A stretch of 64,000 bases of DNA, taken from contig NZ_VLKC01000002.1 of NCBI RefSeq assembly GCF_007830295.1, forward strand, positions 2,593,046 through 2,657,045. Direction: 5' to 3'. The translations under genes were made by a program, and so were the position numbers. The DNA comes from Sporomusa sp. KB1 (GTDB taxonomy: Bacteria; Bacillota; Negativicutes; Sporomusales; Sporomusaceae). This document shows, piece after piece, positions 1 through 8,290 of this stretch. Within the stretch, counting starts at the first letter, position 1. Each line of letters opens with the position of its first letter. The notes under the pieces are model-generated. The model worked only from the letters and a program-made list of their open reading frames with translations, did no database searches and was not told where the DNA came from.

Positions 1-40
1 CCCCGCCTGTATAGGCGGGAGTCTTGACTCGCGTACTAAG
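1..40. repeat. Possible end of an IS200/IS605-like element (cut by window edge)
   Basis: The first 20 bases form a short hairpin (CCCGCCT / AGGCGGG) followed by AGTCTTGACTC. Subterminal hairpins of this kind occur at IS200/IS605 ends, and a related hairpin motif with TGGGAGT lies near 20,030. No transposase is visible and the element would extend outside the window, so this is a weak call. It could equally be a terminator of an upstream gene. Confidence 0.25.
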
Positions 41-50
41 ATAAAAAGCA

Positions 51-89
51 TAACAGTAGCTACCTGCCAAGAGCAGGTAGCTACTGTTA
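51..89. terminator. Perfect 17-bp hairpin
   Basis: The arms TAACAGTAGCTACCTGC and its exact reverse complement are separated by the five bases CAAGA. The right arm is followed by TATATCT rather than a clean T run, so intrinsic terminator activity for an upstream gene is likely but not certain. It lies 78 bases before the first gene. Confidence 0.5.
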
Positions 90-167
90 TATCTCAGGGG
101 ATCAAGGTCACTGGTACTGGAAATAGGGGAATTAAATGCTTTTTTATGTAAAGGAAGGAGATGGCTT

Positions 168-824
168 ATGAATACCGTTGTATTAGACAAGTTTCCGTGT
201 GAAATAGAGGTTGCTGCGCTCCTGGAAAAGCTGCACATTAAGAAAGAAAGCGACTATTCAGACGAAGTGGAGCGGATGGCAGCCGAAGCGCAGATGCTGG
301 CAAGGCCAAAAATAGTCTATAAAGAAGCAGCTATTGAGGAGAAAGGAGATAACTTTGTTGTTATTGATAAAATCAAGCTCACTAGTCGCGTTTTAAAAGA
401 AAACATGGAGGAGGCGCTAAAGGCATACCCATTTGTTGTTACTTGCGGGACTGAGTTAGAGGTCTGGTCTAACCAATATAAAGATTATTTTGCAAGCTTT
501 TGCGCCGATACGATTAAAGAAATGGTGCTGCGTTCAGCTATTAAAATGTTTGAGGAACAACTAGATAAAGAGTTTGGTTTAGGTCATGCTGTCAACATGA
601 ATCCCGGTTCATTGGCTGAGTGGCCAATCACTGAACAAATACATGTATTTAATCTATTAGACGATGTAGAAGCGTTAATCGGGGTTCGACTTACCGACAG
701 TTGCCTTATGCTTCCGATTAAGAGCGTCTCTGGAATCCGTTTTCCCAAAGAAGGAACCTATGAAAACTGCCAATTGTGTCCCAGAGAGAAGTGCCCTAGC
801 AGAAAAGCACCTTATGGTTCATAA
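168..824 (+). CDS. MetH-activation-domain-like protein (corrinoid reactivation)
   Basis: 218 residues; ATG preceded by AAGGAAGGAG. The C-terminal half resembles the activation (AdoMet-binding) domain of B12-dependent methionine synthase: PGSLAEWPITEQ near residue 150 and RLTDSCLMLPIKSVSG near 174-189. It ends in a small cysteine cluster (C201, C204, C209) that could hold a metal or an iron-sulfur centre. Stand-alone proteins of this type are common beside corrinoid methyltransferases in acetogens, where they are thought to help keep or restore the active cobalamin state. The corrinoid protein and MttB-like genes 4 kb downstream would be natural partners, but a repeat element and a separate promoter lie between. 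The exact role is inferred. Confidence 0.7.
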   Translation: MNTVVLDKFPCEIEVAALLEKLHIKKESDYSDEVERMAAEAQMLARPKIVYKEAAIEEKGDNFVVIDKIKLTSRVLKENMEEALKAYPFVVTCGTELEVWSNQYKDYFASFCADTIKEMVLRSAIKMFEEQLDKEFGLGHAVNMNPGSLAEWPITEQIHVFNLLDDVEALIGVRLTDSCLMLPIKSVSGIRFPKEGTYENCQLCPREKCPSRKAPYGS

Positions 825-827
825 GTG

Positions 828-992
828 CTAGTGCCTCATCCGGCGGGAACATGAAGTATATCACCGGCCTTTTTGCCGCCATGCTTTGTTGTCGTCGCCT
901 TACATATGTCCGATATGCGCGGCTCCTCCGCCGCGCCTGACGGCAAAAATTCTCGGTGCTATACTCCATAACCCCGCCGGATGAGGCACTAG
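828..992. repeat. MITE-like palindromic repeat element
   Basis: Perfect 20-bp terminal inverted repeats (828-847 and 973-992, core TGCCTCATCCGGCGGG) bound about 165 bp. The inner sequence keeps pairing imperfectly (ATGAAGTATATCACCG with CGGTGCTATACTCCAT, then TTTTTGCCG with CGGCAAAAA) and ends in a GC-rich centre with GCGCGGC/GCCGCGC. It has no coding capacity of its own. The structure fits a non-autonomous palindromic element or a large structured RNA. It begins just after the stop codon of the preceding gene. Confidence 0.6.
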
Positions 993-1122
993 GAGCATGT
1001 ATTTTAGTGAATATCCGAAAATGAGATATGTATTCTCTCTTACAGAAAGGCATATATATTGCGGATTTCTAAGCTAAATCGCAGGGTAAGATGCGCAGCA
1101 AAAACAGCGAACCTCGTAAATT

Positions 1123-1220
1123 AGTCTCAAAATCAGACAGGATATATATAGCAGTACCGGCAGGCAGGAATAAGGATTTCACTTCTTGGACTGAAAGAAT
1201 TTGTCTGAAAATAAGACAAA
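1123..1220 (+). promoter_or_regulatory. Paired dyads GTCT-N7-AGAC, putative enhancer sites
   Basis: Two copies of the same dyad occur: GTCT at 1124-1127 with AGAC at 1135-1138, and GTCT at 1203-1206 with AGAC at 1214-1217. Both have a seven-base AT-rich spacer, and they start 79 bp apart. They lie 64 bp and more upstream of a sigma-54-type promoter, where activator (enhancer-binding protein) sites are expected. No such activator gene is in the window, so the binding protein is unknown. Confidence 0.5.
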
Positions 1221-1280
1221 AAATTAAGAAAATTTAATCAGAAGCCTAACTAATTAGCTAAAATTTACCTCAAATGGACT

Positions 1281-1296
1281 TGGCACAGTAATTGCA
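1281..1296 (+). promoter_or_regulatory. Sigma-54 (-24/-12) promoter
   Basis: TGGCAC-N5-TTGCA with the invariant GG and GC spaced GG-N10-GC matches the RpoN consensus. It points toward grdX and the grdE/grdB/methyltransferase genes. The leader to grdX would be about 230 bases. Expression would then need an ATP-dependent activator, consistent with a substrate-induced catabolic operon. Confidence 0.75.
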
Positions 1297-1375
1297 TTAG
1301 ATATATTTAAAGATTAATTCGACTATTTAAAAAAAACACAATAAATTAAATGCTCTTTCAATGGCAGGTGAAATA

Positions 1376-1533
1376 ATGAGCAAAAACCTTATTAGGATCG
1401 CGAGTTCCCATGCCTTGCCAATCAAACAAGACGATGGGAAGGTTGCAAGATCTCCCCCGGAAAAACCGGTTATATCGGTATTACTGCACCGGAAGCGGGC
1501 ATTAAAATTACTGAAAGTGAAGGACTGCCTGTA
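1376..1533 (+). other. Unexplained stretch before grdX, possible gene remnant
   Basis: From 1396 a frame runs open into grdX without a stop, but it has no usable start codon. It reads as plausible protein (for example GKTGYIGITAPEAG). A different frame begins at ATG 1376. The two frames together suggest a frameshifted or truncated gene whose tail abuts grdX. I do not recognise the family. Confidence 0.3.
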
Positions 1534-1902
1534 ATGAAATACCTAATCGTCACTAACAATCCAGCAGTAGCAGCAAGAAAAGATAATATGGTATTTGTGG
1601 AAGGTTCCGCCGCTGAGACTTTGATCAAGGTACGGGACTTAGTCCATGAAGGCTATGAACTAATCAGCCACCCGCTAGCTGCCAGTTTACGGATGCTGTT
1701 TTCCCCGTTTCGCTCTGTAATCTTAGGAAAGAAGCTGACAAAGGTGGATTCTTTCTCGCTGGTGATTATTGAAGACAGTATTATTAAATACAAGCGGCAC
1801 ATGGAATTTCGTAAAACTGATACTGCGCATGCTGAAGACTACAAAATGATGGACCTGATACTTTTGGAAGCGGTTTTAGATGAAGGGCCTATCCTTTGGT
1901 GA
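1534..1902 (+). CDS. grdX: GrdX family protein
   Basis: 122 residues. It opens with MKYLIVTNNPAV, and VRDLVHEGYELISHPL near residue 35 is typical of GrdX, a small protein found with glycine/sarcosine/betaine reductase genes. Its biochemical role is unknown. It is the first recognisable gene after the sigma-54 promoter and ends 29 bases before grdE. The ATG has a weak AAGGA about 11 bases upstream, and the frame stays open further upstream without a start codon. Confidence 0.8.
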   Translation: MKYLIVTNNPAVAARKDNMVFVEGSAAETLIKVRDLVHEGYELISHPLAASLRMLFSPFRSVILGKKLTKVDSFSLVIIEDSIIKYKRHMEFRKTDTAHAEDYKMMDLILLEAVLDEGPILW

Positions 1903-1931
1903 ATTTGGAAAAACAATCGGGGGTGAACGTT

Positions 1932-3218
1932 TTGAAACTGGAAATTGGCCGGATTACTATTAAGGACATTCAGTTAGGCAGTGAGACCTCTGTAAAAGAC
2001 GGAGTGTTATGCATTGATAAGGAGGGATTGATCGCCTTTCTGAAACAAGACGAAAGAATTAAAGATATCTTGCTTGACGTAGCCAGGCCAGGTGAAAAAG
2101 TAAGAATCATTCCGGTAAAAGACGTGATTGAGCCTAGGGTAAAAGTGCAAGGCGGTATTAACGGCTTTCCGGGGGTTACGGCAAAACAGGCGCAGTGCGG
2201 CGAAGGCAAAACCCATGTTTTATATGGTGCCGCAGTGGTAACGATTGGTGATATTGTTGGTTTTCAGGAAGGTGTCATTGATATGTGGGGCGAGGGGGCT
2301 AAGTGGACACCATTCTCCCAAACCTATAATTTAACGGTGGATATTAAGGTGAAAGAAGGGCTGCAGCCCCATATTCATGAAGAAACTGTCAGAATCGCCG
2401 GACTTAGGGCAGCGGAGTTTGTTGGGTTAGCTGGGCAAGATATAACCCCGGACGAGGTACTTACCTTTGAGCTTGGCAGTATTTTTGAAGAAACAGCCAA
2501 ATACCCTGAGCTGCTCAAAGTTGTTTACGCTGAGATGAATATTACCCAGGGGCTGCTGCATGATACCTACATTTACGGTGTCAATCAATCCAGTATATTG
2601 CCAACCCTGCTGCATGCCAATGAGGAATTAGATAGTGCGGTAATTAGCGGGAACTGTGTTGCGGCCTGCGATAAAATTACAACCTACCAGCACCAAAACA
2701 ATTCCGTGATTTATGATCTGTACGCCCAGCATGGTAAGGAAATTAATTTCTTAGGGGTCATTATGGTTCCGGAGCATACTACGTTAGCCGGAAAAGTACG
2801 CGCATCTGATTCTACTGTGAAACTGGCAAAAATGCTGGGGGCTGATGCGGTGATTGTATCGGAAGAGGGGTATGGAAACCCTGACTCTGATCTCTTAATG
2901 ATTTGTAAAAAATGCGAAAAGTCCGGGATCAAAACCGTTTTAATTACCGACGAATGTGCGGGACGGGACGGCATGTCCCAGCCTTTAGCTGACACGGCAG
3001 CAGAGGCGGTGGCGGTAGTTTCCGGGGGAAATGTCAGTCATGTGGTTACATTGCCGCCGACGGACAAAGTTATTGGCAATAAGGCAGCGATTTCGGTATT
3101 AGCCGGTGGTTGGGAAGGATCTTTATTGGAAGACGGCAGTTTGATGTGTGAGTTGAATGCTGTAATTGGCGCCACGTCAGAAATCGGATTCCACAATGTA
3201 ACCTGTAGACTATATTAA
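1932..3218 (+). CDS. grdE: Glycine-type reductase protein B, alpha/beta proprotein
   Basis: 428 residues from TTG 1932, chosen because GGGGGTG lies seven bases upstream and the protein then starts LKLEIGRI like other GrdE proteins. A GTG at 1896 overlaps grdX and is less likely. GrdE is made as a precursor that self-cleaves at a cysteine to leave a pyruvoyl group, which binds the amine substrate as a Schiff base. Cys242 within SGNCVAACDK is the matching site. The YAEMNITQGLLHD and YQHQNNSVI segments fit the glycine type better than the sarcosine/betaine type. It is paired with the selenoprotein gene 24 bases downstream. Substrate specificity is inferred from remembered family sequences. Confidence 0.8.
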   Translation: MKLEIGRITIKDIQLGSETSVKDGVLCIDKEGLIAFLKQDERIKDILLDVARPGEKVRIIPVKDVIEPRVKVQGGINGFPGVTAKQAQCGEGKTHVLYGAAVVTIGDIVGFQEGVIDMWGEGAKWTPFSQTYNLTVDIKVKEGLQPHIHEETVRIAGLRAAEFVGLAGQDITPDEVLTFELGSIFEETAKYPELLKVVYAEMNITQGLLHDTYIYGVNQSSILPTLLHANEELDSAVISGNCVAACDKITTYQHQNNSVIYDLYAQHGKEINFLGVIMVPEHTTLAGKVRASDSTVKLAKMLGADAVIVSEEGYGNPDSDLLMICKKCEKSGIKTVLITDECAGRDGMSQPLADTAAEAVAVVSGGNVSHVVTLPPTDKVIGNKAAISVLAGGWEGSLLEDGSLMCELNAVIGATSEIGFHNVTCRLY

Positions 3219-3242
3219 AATCATAAGAAAGGAGGGTAACTT

Positions 3243-4553
3243 ATGTCAAACAAATTCAAAGTACTCTACTATGTAAACCAATTCTTTGGTCAAGTAGGCG
3301 GCGAGGATAAGGCAAGCATGCCGCCGGAGTTCAGGCCGGATAAGGTTGGTCCGGCAATGGGGTTTGAAGGATTGCTCAAGGGTGAGGGAATGATTGCCGG
3401 CACAATTATCTGCGGTGACAACTATTTCAATGAGAACAAAGATGAAGCGGTAGCAGCTATTTTGAATATGGTAAGAGAAGCCGCGCCGGACGTTTTTGTC
3501 GCCGGACCTGCTTTTAATGCCGGGAGGTATGGCGTAGCTTGTTCAGAGATTGCCAAGACGGTTGTTGAACAGTTGAATATCCCGGTGGTAACCGGTATGT
3601 ATGTGGAAAACCCCGGCCTGGATAACTGCAAAGCAGTCGCCTATGTGGTAGGTACAAGCGATTCCGCCGGCGGAATGCGTAAGGCATTGCCCTTAATGGC
3701 GTCTCTTGCCTGTAAGCTGGCCAAAGGGATCGAAATTGGGTCGCCTGAAGCAGAAGGTTATATTGCCCGGGGGATGAGAAAGACTCTCTTGGCGGAAAAA
3801 AGAGGTTCGCAACGGGCGGTGGAAATGTTACTTGCCCGCCTGAAAGGACAGCCATTTGAAACAGAAATGCCAATGCCTGTTTTTGATGTGGTGACTCCTG
3901 CTGAACCAATTAAAGATTTAAGTAAGGCTACTATTGCCTTGTGTACTACAGGCGGTATCGTTCCGGCAGGAAATCCGGACAAAATCCAGTCAGCCAGTGC
4001 GCAAAAATGGGGTAAGTACGATGTTAGCGCGGTGAATGCGCTGGAAGCCCCTTGCTATTATACAACTCATGGGGGCTATGATCCCGTATATGCCAATGAG
4101 TTCCCTGATCGCGTAGCACCCTTGGATATTTTAAACGAATTCGAAGCGGAGGGCTATATTGGCAAGGTTTTCGACTGGTTCTATACAACTACCGGAACCG
4201 GAACTGCCGTAAGCAAAGCGGTAGAATTCGGTGTGCAAATAGGCGCTGAATTGAAGGCTGCCAGAGTGGATGGTGTTATCTTAACATCCACCTGAGGGAC
4301 CTGTACACGTTGCGGCGCAACGATGGTAAAAGAAATCGAAAGATACGGTATTCCTATTGTTCATATGGCTACCATTACGACAATTAGCGAGTCAGTCGGC
4401 GCTAATCGAATTGTCCCGACGATTGCGATTCCTTATCCGGTGGGAAATCCGAAGCTTAATAAAGGCGATGAACATGCTTTGAGAAAAGCGATGGTTAAAA
4501 AGGCCTTGGATGCCTTAACTACGGAAATTACCGAACCAACTCAATTTGAGTAA
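3243..4553 (+). CDS. grdB: Glycine-type reductase protein B selenoprotein (Sec at UGA 4293)
   Basis: 436 residues when UGA 4293-4295 is read as selenocysteine 351. The site reads TST-U-GTCTRCGATM, the conserved U-x-x-C active site of protein B. The frame continues for 86 codons with full similarity, so the UGA is not a real stop. GrdB attacks the substrate held by GrdE and passes a carboxymethyl group to the selenium of GrdA. VVTGMYVENPG near residue 120 is of the glycine type. RBS is AAGGAGGG. A hairpin 12 bases after the UGA (4308-4322) is the likely SECIS core. A simple gene caller would split this gene at 4295. Confidence 0.87.
4308..4322 (+). promoter_or_regulatory. Putative bacterial SECIS hairpin in grdB
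   Basis: CGTTGC-GGC-GCAACG forms a perfect 6-bp stem with a three-base loop, 12 bases after UGA 4293-4295. The paralogue at 26876-26890 has the same stem at the same distance with only the loop changed to GGT. Bacterial SelB binds such a hairpin just downstream of the UGA. The stem also encodes the conserved TRCGAT residues, so part of the conservation is protein-driven. Confidence 0.65.
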
Positions 4554-4643
4554 GCCAATACTTATATAGTGAGGATCGGCAATAGTATGTCCGGTTTTTC
4601 AAGGCAAAGATACAAAAGACACATTTGAAAGGGGATAAAAAGA

Positions 4644-5276
4644 ATGGCAAATTTAGAAGAACTGTCAAAAAGCGTAATCAGCGGCAACATTAACAAAGTC
4701 AAAGAGTTAACAAAGGCTCTGATTGATGGCGGAGCCGCGCCTTTAGATATCATCAATCAGGGTTTAATCGCCGGTATGAGTGTGGTGGGTGCCCGTTTCA
4801 AGAACGGGGAGATGTTCGTGCCGGAAGTTCTGGTTGCCGCGAGATCCATGACCGCAGGGATTGATTTGGTGAAACCTTTGATTGCAGATCAAAACATGCC
4901 TTCGGCGGGCAAAGTTTTGTTGGGTACGGTAAAAGGCGACCTGCACGATATTGGCAAGAACTTGGTGGGAATGATGCTTGAAAGCAGAGGCTACACCGTT
5001 ATTAATGCAGGAATGGATATTTCCCCGGAAAAATTTGTACAGGAAATTAAAACGCACAAACCAGATGTTTTAGGAATGTGTGCCTTACTGACCACAACGA
5101 TGCTGCATATGAAAGACACAATTGAACTTATGAAAGAAGAGGGCATCAGAGATCAAGTGAAAGTAATTGTAGGCGGGGCGCCACTATCCCAGGATTTCGC
5201 GGATGAAGCGGGTGCGGACGGATATGCGCAGGATGCGGCTTATGCGGTAGACCTTTGCAATCGGCTCTTGGCTTAA
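4644..5276 (+). CDS. Methyltransferase corrinoid protein (MttC/MtbC-like)
   Basis: 210 residues, RBS AAAGGGG. An N-terminal helical cap (about 1-85) is followed by a Rossmann-like cobalamin-binding domain with the DxHxxG motif (D99-L-H101-D-I-G104); H101 is the expected lower cobalt ligand. Such proteins accept a methyl group on Co(I) from a partner methyltransferase and hand it to a second enzyme, often toward tetrahydrofolate. The two MttB-like genes directly downstream are the likely partners. No dedicated corrinoid-to-tetrahydrofolate methyltransferase (MtgA/MtvA type) is visible in this cluster. Confidence 0.87.
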   Translation: MANLEELSKSVISGNINKVKELTKALIDGGAAPLDIINQGLIAGMSVVGARFKNGEMFVPEVLVAARSMTAGIDLVKPLIADQNMPSAGKVLLGTVKGDLHDIGKNLVGMMLESRGYTVINAGMDISPEKFVQEIKTHKPDVLGMCALLTTTMLHMKDTIELMKEEGIRDQVKVIVGGAPLSQDFADEAGADGYAQDAAYAVDLCNRLLA

Positions 5277-5307
5277 ACTTAGCGGGTTTGAAAGGAGAGA
5301 GAAGTAA

Positions 5308-6774
5308 GTGAATACAACAAAAAGTCATTATACGCGGGCAAATTATGCGGTCAATCAGACCACCGTTTGGGAAATGCTTAGTGAGGATCAATGTGAAGAA
5401 CTTTTCATGACGGCGCTTGAGGTGTTAGAACGTACAGGGTCAGAAATCCAGAACGAAGAAGCGCGTGGAATCTTTGAAAAAGCCGGTTGCTGGGTCGATG
5501 GCAATCGGGTTAGAATTCCTTCCGCGTTATCAGAGTGGGCGGTAAGAAGTGCGCCTTCACGCGTCACCGTATGTGACCGGAATGGCAAAAGAGCCTTAAA
5601 TTTAGAAACTACAAATGCTTATTATGGTCCTGGGCAAGGGAATGTATATGTGCTTGACCCAATGACGGGCGAGCGGAGAAAACCGGTTAAGGGGGATGTC
5701 GTTAAAACTGCTATGGTTTGTGACGGATTACAGAACATTGATTTCGTCATGAATAACGGTCTGCCTACAGACGTCAAAGAAAGCACGGCGGAAGTTCATG
5801 CGTTTGAAGCTTTGGTAACCAATACGAGCAAGCCGATTATCCAAGCAATCCCCGGAGTAAAACAAGCGCAGGCAATCCTTGATATCGCTACTGCTGTAGC
5901 CGGAAGTTTAAAGGAATTTCAAAAGAATCCTTTTGCGGTTTTTCAAATTGAAACGGAAGGTACGCTGGTACACTCCGATGAGACGCTGGCCAAGGTCATG
6001 TTCGCCGCCCAAAACAGAGTTCCCTATATTTATGCGACCAAGCTTATTGCCGGTGAAACATCACCAGCTACTCCGGCCGGAGCCATTGTCGTAGCTTTGG
6101 CTGATGTTTTAGTCGGGATAGTTCTGGGGCAGCTAGTCCGCCAAGGAGCTCCTGTAATTGCCGGCGGGTTCTTCACGATAAAAAATCAAGAGACCGGTAT
6201 CTTATCTTACGGTGCACCGGAAATCAGTTTGATGGGAACAGGGATGGCGAATGTTCTGCGTTTCCTTAGGATTCCTAGTTTTGGCTTTGCCGGTGCTACC
6301 GATGCCAAAGTCAGCGATGCGCAAATGGGTTTGGAGGCGGCATTTTCAATTCTGCATGCCGGGATGAGCGGAACAAGTCTGATTTATGGCTGCGGCCAGT
6401 TGGAATATGGCCAGACAGGTTCTGTGGAACTACTGGTCATGGGCGATGAAGTCATGGGGATGACGCGCAGAATGATGAAAGGTGTCGAAGTTAATGAAGA
6501 GCGGATGGCACGGGGTGTAATTGATGCGGTACAGCCAGGAGGACATTATCTGGGTGAAGAACATACGTTAACATATTTCCGCACAGAAACCTGGTGGCCG
6601 ACGGTTATGAATAGAGCCAGGATTGCTGACTGGGAGGCCAATGGGTCGAAAAGCTTGGGACAACGCGTAAAAGAAAAGACACAAAGCATCATCAATACCC
6701 ACCAGTCAGGGAAACTTTCTGCTGAAGTCCTGAGCAAAATCAAGGCAATCTTAGACAAAGCGGATGGAAGATAA
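5308..6774 (+). CDS. MttB-family methyltransferase, non-pyrrolysine type (copy 1)
   Basis: 488 residues; GTG start with AAGGAGAGAG upstream. The whole length fits the trimethylamine methyltransferase (MttB, COG5598) TIM-barrel family. Archaeal MttB has a pyrrolysine encoded by UAG; here there is no in-frame UAG, so this belongs to the larger non-Pyl group that includes glycine betaine, carnitine and proline-betaine demethylases. It would move one methyl group from a quaternary amine to the corrinoid protein upstream. The substrate cannot be read from the sequence; betaine or a related methylated glycine is favoured by the grd genes and BCCT transporters nearby. Confidence 0.83.
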   Translation: MNTTKSHYTRANYAVNQTTVWEMLSEDQCEELFMTALEVLERTGSEIQNEEARGIFEKAGCWVDGNRVRIPSALSEWAVRSAPSRVTVCDRNGKRALNLETTNAYYGPGQGNVYVLDPMTGERRKPVKGDVVKTAMVCDGLQNIDFVMNNGLPTDVKESTAEVHAFEALVTNTSKPIIQAIPGVKQAQAILDIATAVAGSLKEFQKNPFAVFQIETEGTLVHSDETLAKVMFAAQNRVPYIYATKLIAGETSPATPAGAIVVALADVLVGIVLGQLVRQGAPVIAGGFFTIKNQETGILSYGAPEISLMGTGMANVLRFLRIPSFGFAGATDAKVSDAQMGLEAAFSILHAGMSGTSLIYGCGQLEYGQTGSVELLVMGDEVMGMTRRMMKGVEVNEERMARGVIDAVQPGGHYLGEEHTLTYFRTETWWPTVMNRARIADWEANGSKSLGQRVKEKTQSIINTHQSGKLSAEVLSKIKAILDKADGR

Positions 6775-6807
6775 GAATTTGATGAGTTTTGAAAGGAGAG
6801 TTTGAAG

Positions 6808-8274
6808 TTGACAACTAGAGCAAACTTTAAAGCGTATTCAAGTACGAAGATGAATATATTGTCGGAAGCCCAATGTTATGAATTGATCATGGCCGCGGAA
6901 GAAGCAATGTGGCGCACCGGGACGGATTTTCATGACAAAGAGTCTCTGGGAATTTTAAGAAAAGCAGGCTGCTGGGTCGATGGAAAAAGAGTGAGGATAC
7001 CGGCGGATATTACGGAACGGTGCTTGCGGTCTTGTCAGAAACACGTGGTGCTTTGCAATAGCCGGACGGGAGCACGGGAACTTTTTATTGAAGGCAACAA
7101 TGCCTATTTTGGCTCGGGTCCCTGCACCCCGTTTACTAGAAATCCCTTCACGAACGAAAGACATCGGGCTACCAGACAGTCTGTAGGCTGGGCAACCAAG
7201 GTTCTTGACGCTCTACCCAATATTGATTATGCGATGTCGCTAGGTATTGTCCAGGACGTTCCCCTGTTAGTTTCGGACCGTCATGAGTTTGAGCAGCAGA
7301 TTTTACACACCGATAAACCGATTATTACCGTTTGTAACGATCAGTGGGGCCAGGAAGACTGCATTAAGATGGCTGAGATTATTGCCGGTGGTGAGGAAGA
7401 GCTAAGAAGGAACCCATTCATCTGCCTGTATGCTGAACCGATTTCGCCGGGCGTCCACTGCCGGGAAGCCGCCCAAAAGCTGGTCATGGGGGCTAAGAAA
7501 GGCCTGCCGACCATTTATACTCCTTGCATCATGGCTGGCGGAACGGCGCCGGCGACGATGGCAGGGGTTATGGTTCAAGGTTTGTGTGAAAGCTTGAGCG
7601 GGATGGTTTTGAGCCAATGTACCCGTGAAGGTGCCCCGTTCATAATGGGCGGCGTGTATACGATATTGGATATGGGTACGACCATCTTCTCCTATGGAGC
7701 ACCGGAACTGCACCTGCTCCTGGCAGGCTTAGCCGACGTAGCCCATTACCTGAACATTCCGATGTTTGGCACGGCAGGCTGTACCGACTCGTGTATTATC
7801 GACGAACAGGCTGGAATTGAGGCCGCCCTGTCCATCGCTATGACCAATATGTCAGGAGCCAACCTGAATCATGATACCGGGTACTCAGAATACGGGACGA
7901 CTTCAAACCTTGACCTTGTTGTAATCGCAGATGAAGTTCTGGGCATGGCCAGAAGATTAACCAGCGGCATACGGGTGGATCAGGAAACATTAGCGCTTGA
8001 GACAATTGAGAAGGTTGGCCCGGGCGGCAATTTTGCCGCTGAAGAGCATACCGCAGAGCATGCGGCAGAAAATTATACTACACGTCTGGTTAACCGCGCT
8101 GCCCGCAGTATTTGGGAAAGTGCCGGTGGGAAAACCCTGACTCAGGTAGCCAATGAAAAAGTCCGCGATATTATTAATTACCACGAACCGATTCCTTTGC
8201 CCAAGGATGTTGCCGCAAAGATCAGAGATCTTGTAGAAAACGCTGTCGGACATATGCCGGGCGAAGACGATTAA
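6808..8274 (+). CDS. MttB-family methyltransferase, non-pyrrolysine type (copy 2)
   Basis: 488 residues from TTG 6808, which sits seven bases after AAAGGAGAG; an in-frame TTG at 6802 is too close to the RBS. It is a diverged paralogue of the preceding gene (shared AGCWVDG...RVRIP and SYGAPEL/SYGAPEI blocks) and also lacks an in-frame UAG. The divergence of the pair suggests different substrates, such as successive methylation states, or subunits of one complex. It starts 33 bases after copy 1 stops, so the two are probably co-transcribed. Confidence 0.82.
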   Translation: MTTRANFKAYSSTKMNILSEAQCYELIMAAEEAMWRTGTDFHDKESLGILRKAGCWVDGKRVRIPADITERCLRSCQKHVVLCNSRTGARELFIEGNNAYFGSGPCTPFTRNPFTNERHRATRQSVGWATKVLDALPNIDYAMSLGIVQDVPLLVSDRHEFEQQILHTDKPIITVCNDQWGQEDCIKMAEIIAGGEEELRRNPFICLYAEPISPGVHCREAAQKLVMGAKKGLPTIYTPCIMAGGTAPATMAGVMVQGLCESLSGMVLSQCTREGAPFIMGGVYTILDMGTTIFSYGAPELHLLLAGLADVAHYLNIPMFGTAGCTDSCIIDEQAGIEAALSIAMTNMSGANLNHDTGYSEYGTTSNLDLVVIADEVLGMARRLTSGIRVDQETLALETIEKVGPGGNFAAEEHTAEHAAENYTTRLVNRAARSIWESAGGKTLTQVANEKVRDIINYHEPIPLPKDVAAKIRDLVENAVGHMPGEDD

Positions 8275-8290
8275 GAAAAGAGGAACCGAA

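Noticed and set aside
796..1053. Minus-strand open frame across the palindromic repeat
   Set aside because: It coincides with the inverted-repeat element and reads as repeat sequence, with no protein motif.
5308..8274. Pyrrolysine use in the MttB-like genes
   Set aside because: No in-frame UAG occurs inside either gene, and no pyl genes are seen. Both are read as non-Pyl members.
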